Shown here piece by piece: positions 53,714 through 63,922 of a DNA stretch of 64,000 nucleotides. Location of the stretch: the NCBI RefSeq assembly GCF_023650955.1, contig NZ_CP098039.1, positions 496,001 to 560,000 on the forward strand, given 5' to 3'. The stretch is from Thermosynechococcus sp. HN-54 (lineage in GTDB: Bacteria; Cyanobacteriota; Cyanobacteriia; Thermosynechococcales; Thermosynechococcaceae). How positions within the stretch are numbered: the first letter of the stretch is position 1; each line of letters starts with the position of its first letter. Under the pieces are notes generated by a model. The model saw nothing but the letters and a program-made list of their open reading frames with translations. It made no database searches and was not told where the DNA came from. A program made the position numbers and the translations under genes.

Positions 53714-56341
53714 ATGGCATCCCATAGTAGTGAGGCAACGGTTTTAGCTTCGGATCAAGAATCATCCCCCTTTCTGCAAATTAGTACGCCCGCTTCCGTC
53801 GAGGAGTTTCCGCTCCTGCAACCGGTGGTACGGGTAGGGCGATCGCCCCACAACGAGATTGTGATTTCCTATCCGACCATTTCGCGGCATCACTTTGAAA
53901 TTGTTAAGACGGACACCGGCTATCGTATCCGTGACTTGGACAGTAAGCTCGGTCTGGTCTATGGCGATCGCCCCCTCAAGGAAAAAGACTTGAAGGATGG
54001 GGATACCTTTTACATCGGTGCCAACGTCAAAATTGTCTTCCGCGAAAGCCAAGTTCAATTTCTGCAAAAATCAATCAGCTTTCAGGGCAAGACGGTTCTG
54101 CGGATTGGCCGTGGCGATGACAACGATATTCGGATTGATCACCCGCAAATTTCTCGTCATCATGCCAAGATTGAACGTCAGGGTACGTCCATTGTCATTA
54201 CAGACTTAAACTCCTCCAACGGGGTCTTTTGCAACGGCAAGCGCCTAACCAAACCCCATGCACTGCGGATTGGGGACAAAATTCGCATCGGTCCCTATCT
54301 GCTGCAAATCAATGTTGATGAAACCATCACCGTTGACAATGAAACGGGGAGTATCCGCCTTGATGCCTTTGGCTTAGAGAAAGTCGTCAAAGGGAACAAA
54401 AAACTGCTCCACGATGTGTCCCTCTCGATTTTGCCGCGGGAATTTGTGGTGGTTGCCGGCGTTAGTGGGTGTGGCAAATCCACCCTGTTGCGGGCGCTGA
54501 CGGGCTTTAACCCAGCCTCCAGTGGCACGGTCTTGGTGAATGGCAACGATCTGTACCACAACTTTGATGCCTACCGCTCTCAGTTTGCTTACGTGCCTCA
54601 GGAGGATATTGTCCACAAAGAACTCACCGTTGAGGAAGCCCTCGACTTTGCTGCCCAATTGCGCATGCCTGCTGACATCACACCTACTGAACGCCACAGC
54701 CGCGTCGAGGAGGTGATGCAGATTTTGGGGCTGAGCCAACGGCGCGATGTGCCGATCAAAAATCTCAGTGGCGGTCAACTGAAGCGGGTTTCTATTGGTG
54801 TTGAGTTAATTACCAAGCCCAGTTTGTTCTTTCTCGACGAGGCGACCTCGGGTCTCGATCCCGGTACCGAGGCGGATGTGATGAGTCTGCTGCGGCGTTT
54901 GGCCAATGATGGCTGTACCGTCGTGCTCATTACCCATGTCACAGAAAATATCAAGCTGTGTAATCTGGTATTGTTTCTTGCCGCAGGGGGGCGCATTGCC
55001 TATTTTGGACCGCCGGATCAAGCGGCTGCCTACTTTGGGGTGAATTCTTTCAATGACATTTATCCCTTGGTGGAGCGGGAACGCAGTCCTGAGGAATGGC
55101 AGCAACGCTATCTCAACTCCCCGCAATACAAAACCTACGTTCTCGATCGCCAGAAGTCGGTGGTGTGTCACCTCGATCATGGACGCACCCCAGATTCCCA
55201 AGGGAAACGTGCCAGCAAAATTCCCCAGTACCATCCCGTCTCAGGGTTACGCCAGTACTTAATCCTGTTGCAGCGGGAAGCAGCCGTTTTGATGCGCGAT
55301 CGCGTGAGTTTAATTCTGAATTTCTCAATTCCTTTCTTTATTGGCTTGCTGGACTTAATTATTTGGGATCGCGAGGTTTTTGATATTCGCAAAGGCGATG
55401 CCGCCACAGCGATTACAATGCTTTTTGCCACAGCCCTAGTGGCGGTGATGGTAGGCAACTTAACCACGATGCGCGAAATTGCCAAGGAGCGAGAAATTTA
55501 TCGCCGTGAGCACCTAGTGGGGCTGAAAATTGGGGCCTATGTCTTTTCAAAAACAACAGTGGCGCTATTGCTAGCCCTTTATCAGGCCTCTGCCTTTCTC
55601 CTGTTCAAAAACATTGCCATTGATTTTCCCGGCGATAGCCTCACTCAAGTGCAGTTGTGGATCACGATGTTCTTGGCCTCCTTTAGCGGCATGATGATGG
55701 GGCTATTGGTGTCGGCACTGTCGCCGAATACGGCGATCGCCCCCCTGCTGTTGATTCTTTTTATTATTCCTCAGGTGACGTTTGGGGGAGGGATCATTGC
55801 CCCTTCGCAAATGAACCCCATTGGTCAGGTGATGAACCTCTTCACCTTAACGAAGTGGCCCTTTGAGGCCTTTGTGACCATTACAGAACTGGGCAAAGAT
55901 GTGGCTCTCGATCCCTGCTGGATCAAACCCAATGAGACTCATTCTGCCGACACCTGTCGCTGCACGGGTGCCCAACTCTTTAAGACCTGCTACTTCCCTG
56001 GCGTGCGCGGTTACTATACGCCTGCCCTTGACGAGCCAGAACCCCAAAAACCGCCAGAGCCAGCGACACCCACAACGCCTGCTGCCTTTGCCACCTTCCA
56101 GCAGGAGATGACCACCTACAAAGATGATCTGGAGGTCTGGCAGGAGCAGTATTCCAACTGGATGCTGAAGCGAGAGAAAGCCATTGGCCAAGCAGAGGGA
56201 ATCATTGACCGCCTTTACAATATCTACGGCGAGTTCTTTGATGTCAATGTGCAGCGCCATTGGCTGATGATTGTCTTGTTTATTGTCCTCATGTTTGGCA
56301 TGATTGTCGGCATTCAGATTTATTTCGACACGCTGCACTAA
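53714..56341 (+). CDS. FHA-FHA-ABCG fusion transporter with Cys-containing loop
   Basis: The 875-residue product joins two N-terminal FHA domains to an ABCG-type half-transporter. FHA1 (about 30-115) has VRVGRSPHNEIVI and TISRHHFEIV; FHA2 (about 125-200) has LRIGRGDDNDIRI, QISRHHAKIE and DLNSSNGVFCNG. The ATPase has Walker A VSGCGKST (about 250-257), LSGGQLKRVSIGVEL and FFLDEATSGLDPGTE. Then a six-helix ABC2 membrane domain follows, with a large loop near 735-840 that contains five Cys (DPCWIKPNETH, CRCTGAQLFKTC) and a Pro-rich stretch. FHA domains bind phospho-Thr, so kinase-controlled transport is likely, though no kinase gene is near. The substrate is unknown. Confidence 0.9.
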   Translation: MASHSSEATVLASDQESSPFLQISTPASVEEFPLLQPVVRVGRSPHNEIVISYPTISRHHFEIVKTDTGYRIRDLDSKLGLVYGDRPLKEKDLKDGDTFYIGANVKIVFRESQVQFLQKSISFQGKTVLRIGRGDDNDIRIDHPQISRHHAKIERQGTSIVITDLNSSNGVFCNGKRLTKPHALRIGDKIRIGPYLLQINVDETITVDNETGSIRLDAFGLEKVVKGNKKLLHDVSLSILPREFVVVAGVSGCGKSTLLRALTGFNPASSGTVLVNGNDLYHNFDAYRSQFAYVPQEDIVHKELTVEEALDFAAQLRMPADITPTERHSRVEEVMQILGLSQRRDVPIKNLSGGQLKRVSIGVELITKPSLFFLDEATSGLDPGTEADVMSLLRRLANDGCTVVLITHVTENIKLCNLVLFLAAGGRIAYFGPPDQAAAYFGVNSFNDIYPLVERERSPEEWQQRYLNSPQYKTYVLDRQKSVVCHLDHGRTPDSQGKRASKIPQYHPVSGLRQYLILLQREAAVLMRDRVSLILNFSIPFFIGLLDLIIWDREVFDIRKGDAATAITMLFATALVAVMVGNLTTMREIAKEREIYRREHLVGLKIGAYVFSKTTVALLLALYQASAFLLFKNIAIDFPGDSLTQVQLWITMFLASFSGMMMGLLVSALSPNTAIAPLLLILFIIPQVTFGGGIIAPSQMNPIGQVMNLFTLTKWPFEAFVTITELGKDVALDPCWIKPNETHSADTCRCTGAQLFKTCYFPGVRGYYTPALDEPEPQKPPEPATPTTPAAFATFQQEMTTYKDDLEVWQEQYSNWMLKREKAIGQAEGIIDRLYNIYGEFFDVNVQRHWLMIVLFIVLMFGMIVGIQIYFDTLH

Positions 56342-56352
56342 AGGCGGCATTG

Positions 56353-57360
56353 GTGAATTCCCTCATTCCCTTAGGACAAACCCAACTCCAAGAATATGTC
56401 ACCGCCCTTGCGTGGGGCGATCGCACCCTTTTGGCGGCGTCAGCAGCCGGCGAAGTCTATGCCATTGACCCAGTAGTGGGGGAACAACTCATGCTTCGGC
56501 CGGCGACTGATCAAAGCTTAAATGTCCTTGCCGTTTCTAGCGATCGCCAGTGGTGGGCAGCGGCCGGGGAACAGGGTCAGGTGCTCATTGGTTCCTTAGC
56601 TCACCCTGAGAATCTTCAGGTGCTCCACTACGGTTCCCACTGGATTGATCAACTCGCTTGGCATTCCCAAGCTCCTTGGGTAGCCTTTAGCCTTGGCCGC
56701 TATGTCCAGATTTGGGATGCGGCTCAAGCCGATGTCATTGCCACCCTTGATTTTGCGGCCTCCTCCGTTCTCGCTTTAGCTTGGCAACCCAGCGGTGAGG
56801 CTTTGGCCGTTGCGGGTTATGGCGGTGTACGGGTGTGGTCGGCTGCGGATTGGGATGCAGACCCCCAAGAACTAGGGTTTATGTCTGCGGCGGTGGGGGT
56901 GGCATGGTCAGCCACAGGGGACTATTTGGCGGCTAGCAACATGGATCACACCCTTTTTGTCTGGCGATGGGGCGATCAATATCCGTGGCAGATGCAGGGC
57001 TTTCCCGGTAAAGTTCGTAACCTGAACTGGCTAGAGACGCCAGACCAAGCTCCCCAGCTCCTCACTAGTTCCCAAGAGGGGATTATCCTTTGGCAGCTCA
57101 GTCAGAATCACAGTGGTTGGCAACCCCAAGTTTTGGACTTACACCGTGGCACCGTGCGTGCCCTCTCCATTCATCCCCAAGGTCAAGGATTCGTTTCCAG
57201 TGGTGATGAGGGATGGCTCTGTTATTGGCAGCAGACCCAGCCGCAGCAGTTGTTAGAGGGTGCCGAAGAGTACTTTAGCGCGATCGCTTGGCATCCCAAA
57301 GGAGCCTATCTCGCGGCCGGGGGGACCCAAGGGGAACTCTGGGTTTGGCAATCCACTTAA
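56353..57360 (+). CDS. WD40 beta-propeller protein
   Basis: The 335-residue product consists of about seven propeller blades with the WD-like ends VWSAADWDAD, LFVWRWGDQ, IILWQLSQN, LCYWQQTQ and LWVWQST, and repeated LAWxxxGxxLA strands (ALAWQPSGEALAVAGYG, AIAWHPKGAYLAAGGTQG). It should be a scaffold without catalysis. The start is GTG 56353 (or TTG 56350) after AAAGGCGG; the open frame to 56260 runs inside the upstream transporter gene. It begins 12 bases after that gene, so the two form an operon, and the propeller may interact with the FHA-ABC protein (inference). Confidence 0.85.
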   Translation: MNSLIPLGQTQLQEYVTALAWGDRTLLAASAAGEVYAIDPVVGEQLMLRPATDQSLNVLAVSSDRQWWAAAGEQGQVLIGSLAHPENLQVLHYGSHWIDQLAWHSQAPWVAFSLGRYVQIWDAAQADVIATLDFAASSVLALAWQPSGEALAVAGYGGVRVWSAADWDADPQELGFMSAAVGVAWSATGDYLAASNMDHTLFVWRWGDQYPWQMQGFPGKVRNLNWLETPDQAPQLLTSSQEGIILWQLSQNHSGWQPQVLDLHRGTVRALSIHPQGQGFVSSGDEGWLCYWQQTQPQQLLEGAEEYFSAIAWHPKGAYLAAGGTQGELWVWQST

Positions 57361-57416
57361 ACACTTAAAGAGTAAGGGCATGGTAGCATGTTGCTGCGGG
57401 TTCGATTCAATTGCCA

Positions 57417-57935
57417 ATGAAACTCATCGATCGCTATGGCCGTCTTTTTGGCAAAGTAAGTCTCTTAGACGTTGGGGCAGGAGTTGTACTTTTGTGCGTC
57501 TTGGCGGCGTTGTTCTTACTGCCAGGGCGATCAGGCACCTCTCTAGCACAAATGACAGCCGCACAGCCCATTGAGGTGGATATTTTAGTCCTCGGTCTTA
57601 GCACTCCCACCCCGCAAGACCTCATTCCTAAAGGGAGCACCGCCAACTTCATTATTCGCAACCAGCCCTACGGTCAAGTCACCGTAAAAAATGTCCAAGT
57701 GCTGCCGCGAACGGTCACCGTTTCCCAGCCTGATGGGTCGGTAAAAGCACTGCCAGACCCCCGCCCAGAGATGGCCTATAGTAGCAACTTACTCCTGACC
57801 CTCGAAGGCCGAGGCCAAATCACGAACAATGGGCCTGTGCTCGGGAATACAGCCATCAAAGTGGGGACACCTGTTGAGGTGGAGGGCAAAGAATATAATT
57901 TTCGTGCCTCAGTGATTGCCGTTAGGCCGTTGTAG
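57417..57935 (+). CDS. DUF4330 membrane-anchored protein
   Basis: The 172-residue product starts [20 protein letters not shown], has one membrane helix ([17 protein letters not shown], about 21-37) and a soluble region with [35 protein letters not shown] and [20 protein letters not shown]. This is the cyanobacterial DUF4330 family, whose function is unknown. The ATG at 57417 is preferred over TTG 57411. It lies 56 bases after the WD40 gene on the same strand and may share its transcript. The last 14 bases overlap the convergent ridA gene. Confidence 0.78.
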   Translation: MKLIDRYGRLFGKVSLLDVGAGVVLLCVLAALFLLPGRSGTSLAQMTAAQPIEVDILVLGLSTPTPQDLIPKGSTANFIIRNQPYGQVTVKNVQVLPRTVTVSQPDGSVKALPDPRPEMAYSSNLLLTLEGRGQITNNGPVLGNTAIKVGTPVEVEGKEYNFRASVIAVRPL

Positions 57936-58320
57936 GACAGTAGGCAATGCAGTCAATTTCAACCTTGACTCCCTTCGGCAGTCGCGATACCTCCACACAG
58001 GCACGGGCAGGTGCCGTCTCAGCATCCATGTACTGAGCATAGATTTCGTTCATGGCCGCGAAGTCATTGAGGTCTGCAAGATACACGGTTGTTTTCACCA
58101 CCTGTGACCAATCGCTGCCTGCGGCCTTGAGGACAGCACTCAGGTTTTCCATTACTTGGCGGGTTTGCTCCTTGACATCTTCGCCACCGACAATCTCACC
58201 CGTTTTTGGATCAAGGGCAATTTGCCCTGCAAGAAAGACCCATTCCCCTTGCCGCACGGCTTGGCTATAGGGGCCAACGGGCATAGGCGCATCAGTGGTA
58301 TAAATAATCACTTTTGTCAT
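57922..58320 (-). CDS. ridA: RidA-family enamine/imine deaminase
   Basis: RidA (YjgF/YER057c) hydrolyses reactive 2-aminoacrylate and related imines formed by PLP enzymes. The 132-residue product has [40 protein letters not shown] and the active-site Arg in [20 protein letters not shown]. The ATG at 58320 starts [12 protein letters not shown]; the frame continues to 58368 but without support. The gene is divergent from psaA and convergent with DUF4330, overlapping its end by 14 bases. Its length and active-site residues are normal. Confidence 0.95.
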   Translation of the reverse strand: MTKVIIYTTDAPMPVGPYSQAVRQGEWVFLAGQIALDPKTGEIVGGEDVKEQTRQVMENLSAVLKAAGSDWSQVVKTTVYLADLNDFAAMNEIYAQYMDAETAPARACVEVSRLPKGVKVEIDCIAYCPTTA

Positions 58321-58471
58321 AAAACTTAAAACAATTACATCAAGGGCGCGATCGCCCCAAACGCTCATTCTAAAGGGGATTGAGCCACATCTACCTGTGG
58401 CGAATCAATGGATATGATAGCCCATATATTATGCATTTATACCCCCACAATCATGTCAAGAATTCAAGCAT

Positions 58472-58519
58472 CTTAAATAATGTTAATTATCGGCAAAGTC
58501 TGTACTCCCCTTCTATAAT
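58472..58519 (+). promoter_or_regulatory. psaA promoter with HLR1-like repeat and -10 box
   Basis: CTTAAATA (58472-58479), AT, GTTAATTA (58482-58489) is a direct repeat with the HLR1 spacing; it matches 12 of 16 consensus positions. TATAAT (58514-58519) is a perfect -10 box and predicts transcription from about 58526. The repeat then lies at about -54 to -37, the place from which RpaB activates photosystem I genes in other cyanobacteria. No good -35 box is seen, consistent with an activator-dependent promoter. Confidence 0.5.
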
Positions 58520-58566
58520 GCTGAATTGAGCATTCGCCTCCTGAACGGGCTTTATCGTTCCATTCT

Positions 58567-58612
58567 GGGTCTTTAGATTCACGATTCTTCACAATCATTG
58601 ATCTAAAGATCT
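58567..58612 (+). promoter_or_regulatory. Stem-loop in psaA 5' leader
   Basis: TCTTTAGAT (58570-58578) and ATCTAAAGA (58601-58609) form a perfect 9-bp stem. G-T, G-C and G-T pairs extend it outwards to 58567/58612 and one more T-G pair inwards, leaving a loop of 20 bases. It sits in the untranslated leader, about 60 bases before the psaA start codon. There is no terminator-type T run. It could affect stability or translation of the psaAB message. Confidence 0.5.
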
Positions 58613-58673
58613 TTCTATATTGCCGAGGTGAATGCCCTCGTTCCTTCCTTGCCTAAGAGAGAGGAGAGACTCG

Positions 58674-60941
58674 ATGACCATCAGTCCACCGGAGCGAGAG
58701 CCAAAGGTCAGAGTCGTGGTTGACAGTGACCCGGTGCCCACATCGTTTGAAAAATGGGCAAAACCGGGGCATTTTGACCGCACCTTGGCCAGAGGACCCC
58801 AAACCACCACATGGATTTGGAACCTCCACGCTCTTGCCCACGATTTTGATACACACACGAGCGACCTTGAAGATATTTCCCGCAAGATCTTCAGTGCACA
58901 CTTCGGCCATCTGGCTGTGGTGTTCATCTGGCTGAGTGGGATGTACTTCCACGGTGCAAAATTCTCAAACTATGAGGCTTGGCTGGCCGATCCCACCGGT
59001 ATCAAGCCCAGTGCTCAAGTGGTCTGGCCCATTGTGGGTCAAGGCATTCTCAATGGTGATGTCGGCGGTGGTTTCCACGGCATCCAAATCACCTCGGGGC
59101 TATTCCAACTGTGGCGTGCCTCTGGGATCACCAATGAGTTCCAGCTTTACTGCACCGCAATCGGTGGCTTGGTCATGGCTGGCTTAATGCTCTTTGCAGG
59201 CTGGTTCCACTATCACAAGCGCGCTCCTAAGCTGGAATGGTTCCAAAACGTGGAATCCATGCTCAACCACCACTTGGCCGGGTTACTTGGCTTGGGGTCT
59301 TTGGCTTGGGCAGGTCACCAGATCCACGTCTCGCTACCCATCAATAAACTCTTGGATGCAGGGGTTGCTGCTAAGGATATTCCCTTGCCCCACGAGTTTA
59401 TCCTTAACCCCAGCTTGATGGCCGAGCTATATCCCAAAGTGGATTGGGGTTTCTTTAGTGGCGTCATTCCCTTCTTCACCTTTAATTGGGCTGCCTACTC
59501 GGATTTCCTGACCTTTAACGGTGGCTTGAACCCTGTTACCGGTGGCCTGTGGCTGTCGGATACGGCTCACCATCACGTGGCGATCGCCGTCCTCTTCATT
59601 ATTGCCGGTCACATGTACCGCACCAACTGGGGAATCGGCCACAGCCTCAAAGAGATTCTTGAAGCCCACAAAGGTCCCTTCACCGGTGCCGGCCACAAAG
59701 GTCTCTACGAAGTGCTGACCACTTCTTGGCATGCCCAACTGGCCATCAACCTTGCCATGATGGGTTCGCTGAGCATTATTGTGGCGCAGCACATGTATGC
59801 AATGCCCCCCTATCCCTACTTGGCCACCGACTATCCCACCCAACTGTCGCTGTTTACCCACCACATGTGGATTGGCGGCTTCTTGATCGTAGGGGGTGCT
59901 GCCCACGGCGCCATCTTCATGGTGCGTGACTACGATCCAGCAATGAATCAAAACAACGTTCTGGATCGGGTATTGCGCCATCGGGATGCCATCATTTCTC
60001 ACCTGAACTGGGTGTGCATCTTTTTGGGCTTCCACAGCTTCGGCCTGTACGTTCACAACGACACGATGCGCGCCTTTGGTCGCCCCCAAGATATGTTCTC
60101 GGATACGGGGATCCAACTTCAGCCCGTGTTTGCTCAATGGGTACAACATCTGCACACCCTAGCCCCTGGTGGCACCGCTCCCAATGCAGCAGCGACTGCC
60201 AGCGTCGCCTTTGGTGGTGATGTGGTTGCTGTCGGTGGCAAAGTTGCCATGATGCCCATTGTCTTGGGAACTGCCGACTTCATGGTGCACCATATTCACG
60301 CTTTCACGATCCACGTGACAGTGCTGATTCTGCTGAAGGGCGTACTCTTTGCTCGCAGCTCTCGCCTCATTCCCGATAAAGCCAACTTGGGCTTCCGCTT
60401 CCCCTGCGATGGTCCCGGTCGTGGCGGTACTTGCCAAGTCTCCGGTTGGGATCACGTCTTCTTGGGTCTGTTCTGGATGTACAACTGCATCTCCGTTGTG
60501 ATTTTCCACTTCAGTTGGAAGATGCAGTCCGATGTCTGGGGTACCGTTGCCCCCGATGGCACGGTGTCTCATATCACGGGCGGTAACTTTGCCCAAAGTG
60601 CCATCACCATCAATGGCTGGCTACGGGACTTCCTGTGGGCACAAGCGTCTCAGGTGATTGGCTCCTATGGTTCAGCCCTATCCGCCTACGGTTTGTTGTT
60701 CTTGGGTGCTCACTTCATTTGGGCCTTCAGCCTCATGTTCCTCTTCAGTGGCCGTGGCTACTGGCAAGAGCTGATTGAGTCCATTGTTTGGGCCCACAAC
60801 AAGCTAAAAGTTGCACCGGCCATTCAGCCCCGTGCCCTGAGCATTATTCAAGGCCGCGCCGTCGGTGTAGCCCATTACCTCCTAGGGGGGATTGCCACGA
60901 CTTGGGCATTCTTCCTAGCTCGGATTATTTCTGTAGGATAG
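58674..60941 (+). CDS. psaA: Photosystem I P700 apoprotein A1
   Basis: PsaA forms, with PsaB, the core of photosystem I; it binds P700, the electron-transfer cofactors and antenna chlorophylls. The 755-residue product starts [20 protein letters not shown]. It has the characteristic His-rich helices ([40 protein letters not shown]) and the iron-sulfur FX loop [18 protein letters not shown] with Cys578 and Cys587. The ATG at 58674 lies eight bases after GAGGAGAG; the 14 codons upstream are untranslated leader. psaB follows after 23 bases. The length is that of Thermosynechococcus PsaA. Confidence 0.99.
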   Translation: MTISPPEREPKVRVVVDSDPVPTSFEKWAKPGHFDRTLARGPQTTTWIWNLHALAHDFDTHTSDLEDISRKIFSAHFGHLAVVFIWLSGMYFHGAKFSNYEAWLADPTGIKPSAQVVWPIVGQGILNGDVGGGFHGIQITSGLFQLWRASGITNEFQLYCTAIGGLVMAGLMLFAGWFHYHKRAPKLEWFQNVESMLNHHLAGLLGLGSLAWAGHQIHVSLPINKLLDAGVAAKDIPLPHEFILNPSLMAELYPKVDWGFFSGVIPFFTFNWAAYSDFLTFNGGLNPVTGGLWLSDTAHHHVAIAVLFIIAGHMYRTNWGIGHSLKEILEAHKGPFTGAGHKGLYEVLTTSWHAQLAINLAMMGSLSIIVAQHMYAMPPYPYLATDYPTQLSLFTHHMWIGGFLIVGGAAHGAIFMVRDYDPAMNQNNVLDRVLRHRDAIISHLNWVCIFLGFHSFGLYVHNDTMRAFGRPQDMFSDTGIQLQPVFAQWVQHLHTLAPGGTAPNAAATASVAFGGDVVAVGGKVAMMPIVLGTADFMVHHIHAFTIHVTVLILLKGVLFARSSRLIPDKANLGFRFPCDGPGRGGTCQVSGWDHVFLGLFWMYNCISVVIFHFSWKMQSDVWGTVAPDGTVSHITGGNFAQSAITINGWLRDFLWAQASQVIGSYGSALSAYGLLFLGAHFIWAFSLMFLFSGRGYWQELIESIVWAHNKLKVAPAIQPRALSIIQGRAVGVAHYLLGGIATTWAFFLARIISVG

Positions 60942-60964
60942 GGGCGAGGAGGAGATAACCAACT

Positions 60965-63190
60965 ATGGCAACTAAATTTCCGAAGTTTAGCCAAGACCTC
61001 GCACAAGATCCGACCACACGCCGGATTTGGTACGCCATCGCCATGGCTCACGACTTTGAAAGCCACGATGGCATGACCGAGGAAAATCTTTACCAGAAGA
61101 TTTTTGCCTCCCACTTTGGGCATCTGGCCATCATCTTCCTGTGGGTGTCTGGCAGCCTATTCCACGTTGCGTGGCAGGGGAACTTTGAGCAATGGATTCA
61201 AGACCCTGTCAACACCCGTCCCATCGCCCATGCGATCTGGGATCCTCAATTTGGCAAAGCCGCAGTGGATGCCTTTACCCAAGCGGGGGCTTCTAACCCT
61301 GTGGACATTGCCTACTCCGGTGTCTATCACTGGTGGTACACCATCGGTATGCGCACCAACGGTGACTTGTACCAAGGTGCCATCTTCCTGCTGATTCTGG
61401 CTTCGCTGGCTCTCTTTGCTGGCTGGCTGCACCTACAACCCAAATTCCGTCCTAGCCTCTCTTGGTTCAAGAATGCCGAGTCCCGGCTGAACCATCACTT
61501 GGCAGGTCTGTTTGGGGTTAGCTCCTTGGCTTGGGCCGGTCACTTGATTCACGTCGCCATTCCAGAGTCCCGTGGTCAGCACGTGGGCTGGGATAATTTC
61601 CTCAGCACCATGCCCCACCCCGCTGGTCTGGCGCCCTTCTTCACGGGTAACTGGGGGGTCTATGCCCAAAATCCCGATACCGCCAACCATGTCTTTGGTA
61701 CGGCAGAGGGGGCGGGCACGGCGATTCTCACCTTCTTGGGTGGCTTCCATCCCCAAACAGAGTCCCTGTGGCTCACGGATATGGCGCACCACCACCTTGC
61801 CATTGCAGTTCTCTTTATTGTGGCGGGTCACATGTACCGCACCCAGTTTGGGATTGGCCACAGCATTAAAGAGATGATGGATGCCAAGGACTTCTTTGGC
61901 ACAAAGGTGGAAGGTCCCTTCAATATGCCCCACCAAGGCATCTATGAAACCTACAACAACTCACTGCACTTCCAGTTGGGTTGGCACTTGGCCTGCTTGG
62001 GCGTGATCACCTCCTTGGTGGCGCAACATATGTACTCGCTGCCGCCCTATGCCTTCATTGCCCAAGACCACACCACGATGGCTGCCCTTTATACCCATCA
62101 CCAGTACATTGCTGGCTTCTTGATGGTGGGTGCCTTTGCCCATGGTGCCATCTTCTTGGTGCGCGACTATGATCCAGCCCAAAACAAAGGCAACGTTTTG
62201 GATCGGGTGCTGCAGCACAAAGAGGCGATTATTTCCCACCTAAGCTGGGTGTCCCTCTTCTTGGGCTTCCACACCTTGGGTCTCTATGTCCACAACGATG
62301 TCGTGGTGGCCTTTGGTACTCCTGAGAAGCAAATCCTGATTGAGCCGGTGTTTGCTCAGTTCATTCAAGCGGCTCATGGGAAACTGCTCTACGGCTTCGA
62401 TACGCTGCTGTCGAATCCCGATAGCATTGCCAGCACTGCTTGGCCGAACTACGGCAATGTCTGGCTACCCGGCTGGCTCGATGCCATCAACAGTGGTACC
62501 AACTCCTTGTTCTTGACGATTGGTCCTGGGGACTTCTTGGTGCACCACGCCATTGCCCTAGGTCTGCACACCACCACCTTGATTTTGGTCAAAGGTGCCT
62601 TGGATGCCCGTGGCTCCAAACTGATGCCCGATAAAAAAGACTTCGGCTATGCCTTCCCCTGCGATGGCCCTGGCCGTGGCGGTACCTGCGATATTTCCGC
62701 ATGGGATGCCTTCTATCTGGCGATGTTCTGGATGCTGAACACCATTGGCTGGGTCACCTTCTACTGGCACTGGAAACACCTCGGTGTCTGGGAAGGCAAT
62801 GTGGCGCAGTTCAATGAAAACTCCACCTACCTCATGGGTTGGCTGCGGGATTACCTGTGGTTGAACTCGTCCCAGCTCATCAATGGCTACAATCCCTTTG
62901 GCACCAATAACCTGTCGGTATGGGCATGGATGTTCCTGTTTGGTCACCTTGTGTGGGCCACAGGCTTCATGTTCCTGATTAGCTGGCGCGGTTACTGGCA
63001 AGAGCTGATCGAAACCTTGGTGTGGGCGCACGAGCGTACTCCCTTGGCCAATCTTGTCCGCTGGAAAGACAAGCCTGTGGCGCTGTCAATTGTTCAAGCC
63101 CGTTTGGTTGGTTTGGCACACTTTAGCGTCGGCTACGTCTTGACCTACGCTGCCTTCCTCATTGCCTCAACCGCAGCTAAGTTTGGTTGA
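60965..63190 (+). CDS. psaB: Photosystem I P700 apoprotein A2
   Basis: PsaB is the partner of PsaA in photosystem I. The 741-residue product begins [20 protein letters not shown] and has [40 protein letters not shown] and the FX-binding loop [18 protein letters not shown] with Cys566 and Cys575. It ends [13 protein letters not shown], as in cyanobacterial PsaB. The ATG at 60965 follows GAGGAGATAACC. It is cotranscribed with psaA, and a GC-rich hairpin with a T run (63214-63243) ends the operon. Confidence 0.99.
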   Translation: MATKFPKFSQDLAQDPTTRRIWYAIAMAHDFESHDGMTEENLYQKIFASHFGHLAIIFLWVSGSLFHVAWQGNFEQWIQDPVNTRPIAHAIWDPQFGKAAVDAFTQAGASNPVDIAYSGVYHWWYTIGMRTNGDLYQGAIFLLILASLALFAGWLHLQPKFRPSLSWFKNAESRLNHHLAGLFGVSSLAWAGHLIHVAIPESRGQHVGWDNFLSTMPHPAGLAPFFTGNWGVYAQNPDTANHVFGTAEGAGTAILTFLGGFHPQTESLWLTDMAHHHLAIAVLFIVAGHMYRTQFGIGHSIKEMMDAKDFFGTKVEGPFNMPHQGIYETYNNSLHFQLGWHLACLGVITSLVAQHMYSLPPYAFIAQDHTTMAALYTHHQYIAGFLMVGAFAHGAIFLVRDYDPAQNKGNVLDRVLQHKEAIISHLSWVSLFLGFHTLGLYVHNDVVVAFGTPEKQILIEPVFAQFIQAAHGKLLYGFDTLLSNPDSIASTAWPNYGNVWLPGWLDAINSGTNSLFLTIGPGDFLVHHAIALGLHTTTLILVKGALDARGSKLMPDKKDFGYAFPCDGPGRGGTCDISAWDAFYLAMFWMLNTIGWVTFYWHWKHLGVWEGNVAQFNENSTYLMGWLRDYLWLNSSQLINGYNPFGTNNLSVWAWMFLFGHLVWATGFMFLISWRGYWQELIETLVWAHERTPLANLVRWKDKPVALSIVQARLVGLAHFSVGYVLTYAAFLIASTAAKFG

Positions 63191-63213
63191 TTGGGTTGAT
63201 TGAGAATGCTATG

Positions 63214-63243
63214 TCCCCTGCCCCTGTGGTGGGGGATTTTTTA
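63214..63243 (+). terminator. Intrinsic terminator after psaB
   Basis: TCCCC (63214-63218) pairs with GGGGA (63232-63236), and the C-rich and G-rich tracts between can pair further. A run of six T follows. It is 24 bases after the psaB stop. The T run touches the possible ATG of the next ORF at 63243. Confidence 0.75.
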
Positions 63244-63749
63244 TGCCTTTGTCCAAACAGTTCTTGCGACCTATGATGTTCAGGAGTGCTGTTGTTTCTC
63301 TGGGCTTGAGCCTGCCAGCCGTATTTCTACCTATGATGGCTCAGGCCAACTGTCATGCGGTTATTGCGGAGGTTCAGCAAAATCTGATCTCACGCTTTGG
63401 CGTTGTTGTGCGTGGTGTAGAGACTCGTCCAGTCGTTGAGCGCACGAATCCCTTTAGAGATCGCGATAAGTGGTTAATTTTTGTCCTTGAACACAATACG
63501 CCTCGGCGGCAAAGGGCTGCCAACCAACTCCTTAGGAGTGTTGATTTACGCAGGACGTATGCCCAGAGAATTACCGACAACTGTACAAATGTCGCGATCG
63601 TCAGCTTTGGACTCGCAGCAACGGGCATGATGGTGTCAGTTTATCGGATGCCCGATGGCACTGTTCGTGAGGCCGTTTATGTTGATCCTGCTGACAGAAG
63701 GGAGCCAAATAGGCCGTTACCTTGGGGATATCAACCCTGTTGTTTGTAG
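63243..63749 (+). CDS. Hypothetical secreted protein
   Basis: I do not recognise this gene. The 168-residue product has a signal peptide: basic start (SKQFLRP), hydrophobic SAVVSLGLSLPAVFLPMM and a cleavage site after AQA, which leaves a mature protein of about 135 residues. That part has CHAVIAEVQQNLISRFGVVV, RDKWLIFVLEHNTPRRQRAA, CTNVAIVSFGLAATGMMVSV and a Cys pair near the end (GYQPCCL), so disulfides are possible. The first ATG (63243) lies in the T run of the psaB terminator; ATGs at 63273 and 63276 are alternatives, all without a strong ribosome site apart from GGGGGA before 63243. Readthrough from psaB may supply expression. Confidence 0.65.
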   Translation: MPLSKQFLRPMMFRSAVVSLGLSLPAVFLPMMAQANCHAVIAEVQQNLISRFGVVVRGVETRPVVERTNPFRDRDKWLIFVLEHNTPRRQRAANQLLRSVDLRRTYAQRITDNCTNVAIVSFGLAATGMMVSVYRMPDGTVREAVYVDPADRREPNRPLPWGYQPCCL

Positions 63750-63922
63750 TTTTAGTTTTGTATCTCATCCTTTAGAAAACGGTTGTATTGTGCTAAAGGT
63801 TAGAATTTTTTAACGTATCTCAATATTCTATAAACTTAAAAATTATTTTCTTTAAGATCACTCTATCCTTCGGCTATAGTGAGACTGAATTCCGCTACTG
63901 GTTTTGACTGAGGGTAGTTGTG
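63750..63922 (+). other. Intergenic region before the partial ORF
   Basis: This AT-rich gap of 173 bases contains TATAGT (63875-63880) as a likely -10 box and TTAAGA (63852-63857), 17 bases upstream, as a weak -35 box. Nothing else is recognisable. Confidence 0.4.

Larger units (their letters stand above)
58321..58673. other. Divergent intergenic region ridA / psaA
   Basis: These 353 bases hold no gene. They contain the psaA promoter elements (58472-58519), a leader hairpin (58567-58612) and the GAGGAG ribosome site. Between about 58395 and 58470 lies an AT-rich stretch that may hold the ridA promoter. I see no small RNA that I could name. Confidence 0.5.

Noticed and set aside
59427..61936. 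Long minus-strand ORFs opposite psaA and psaB (for example 59427-60155 and 61433-61936)
   Set aside because: They lack ribosome sites and family similarity; they result from codon bias in the true genes.
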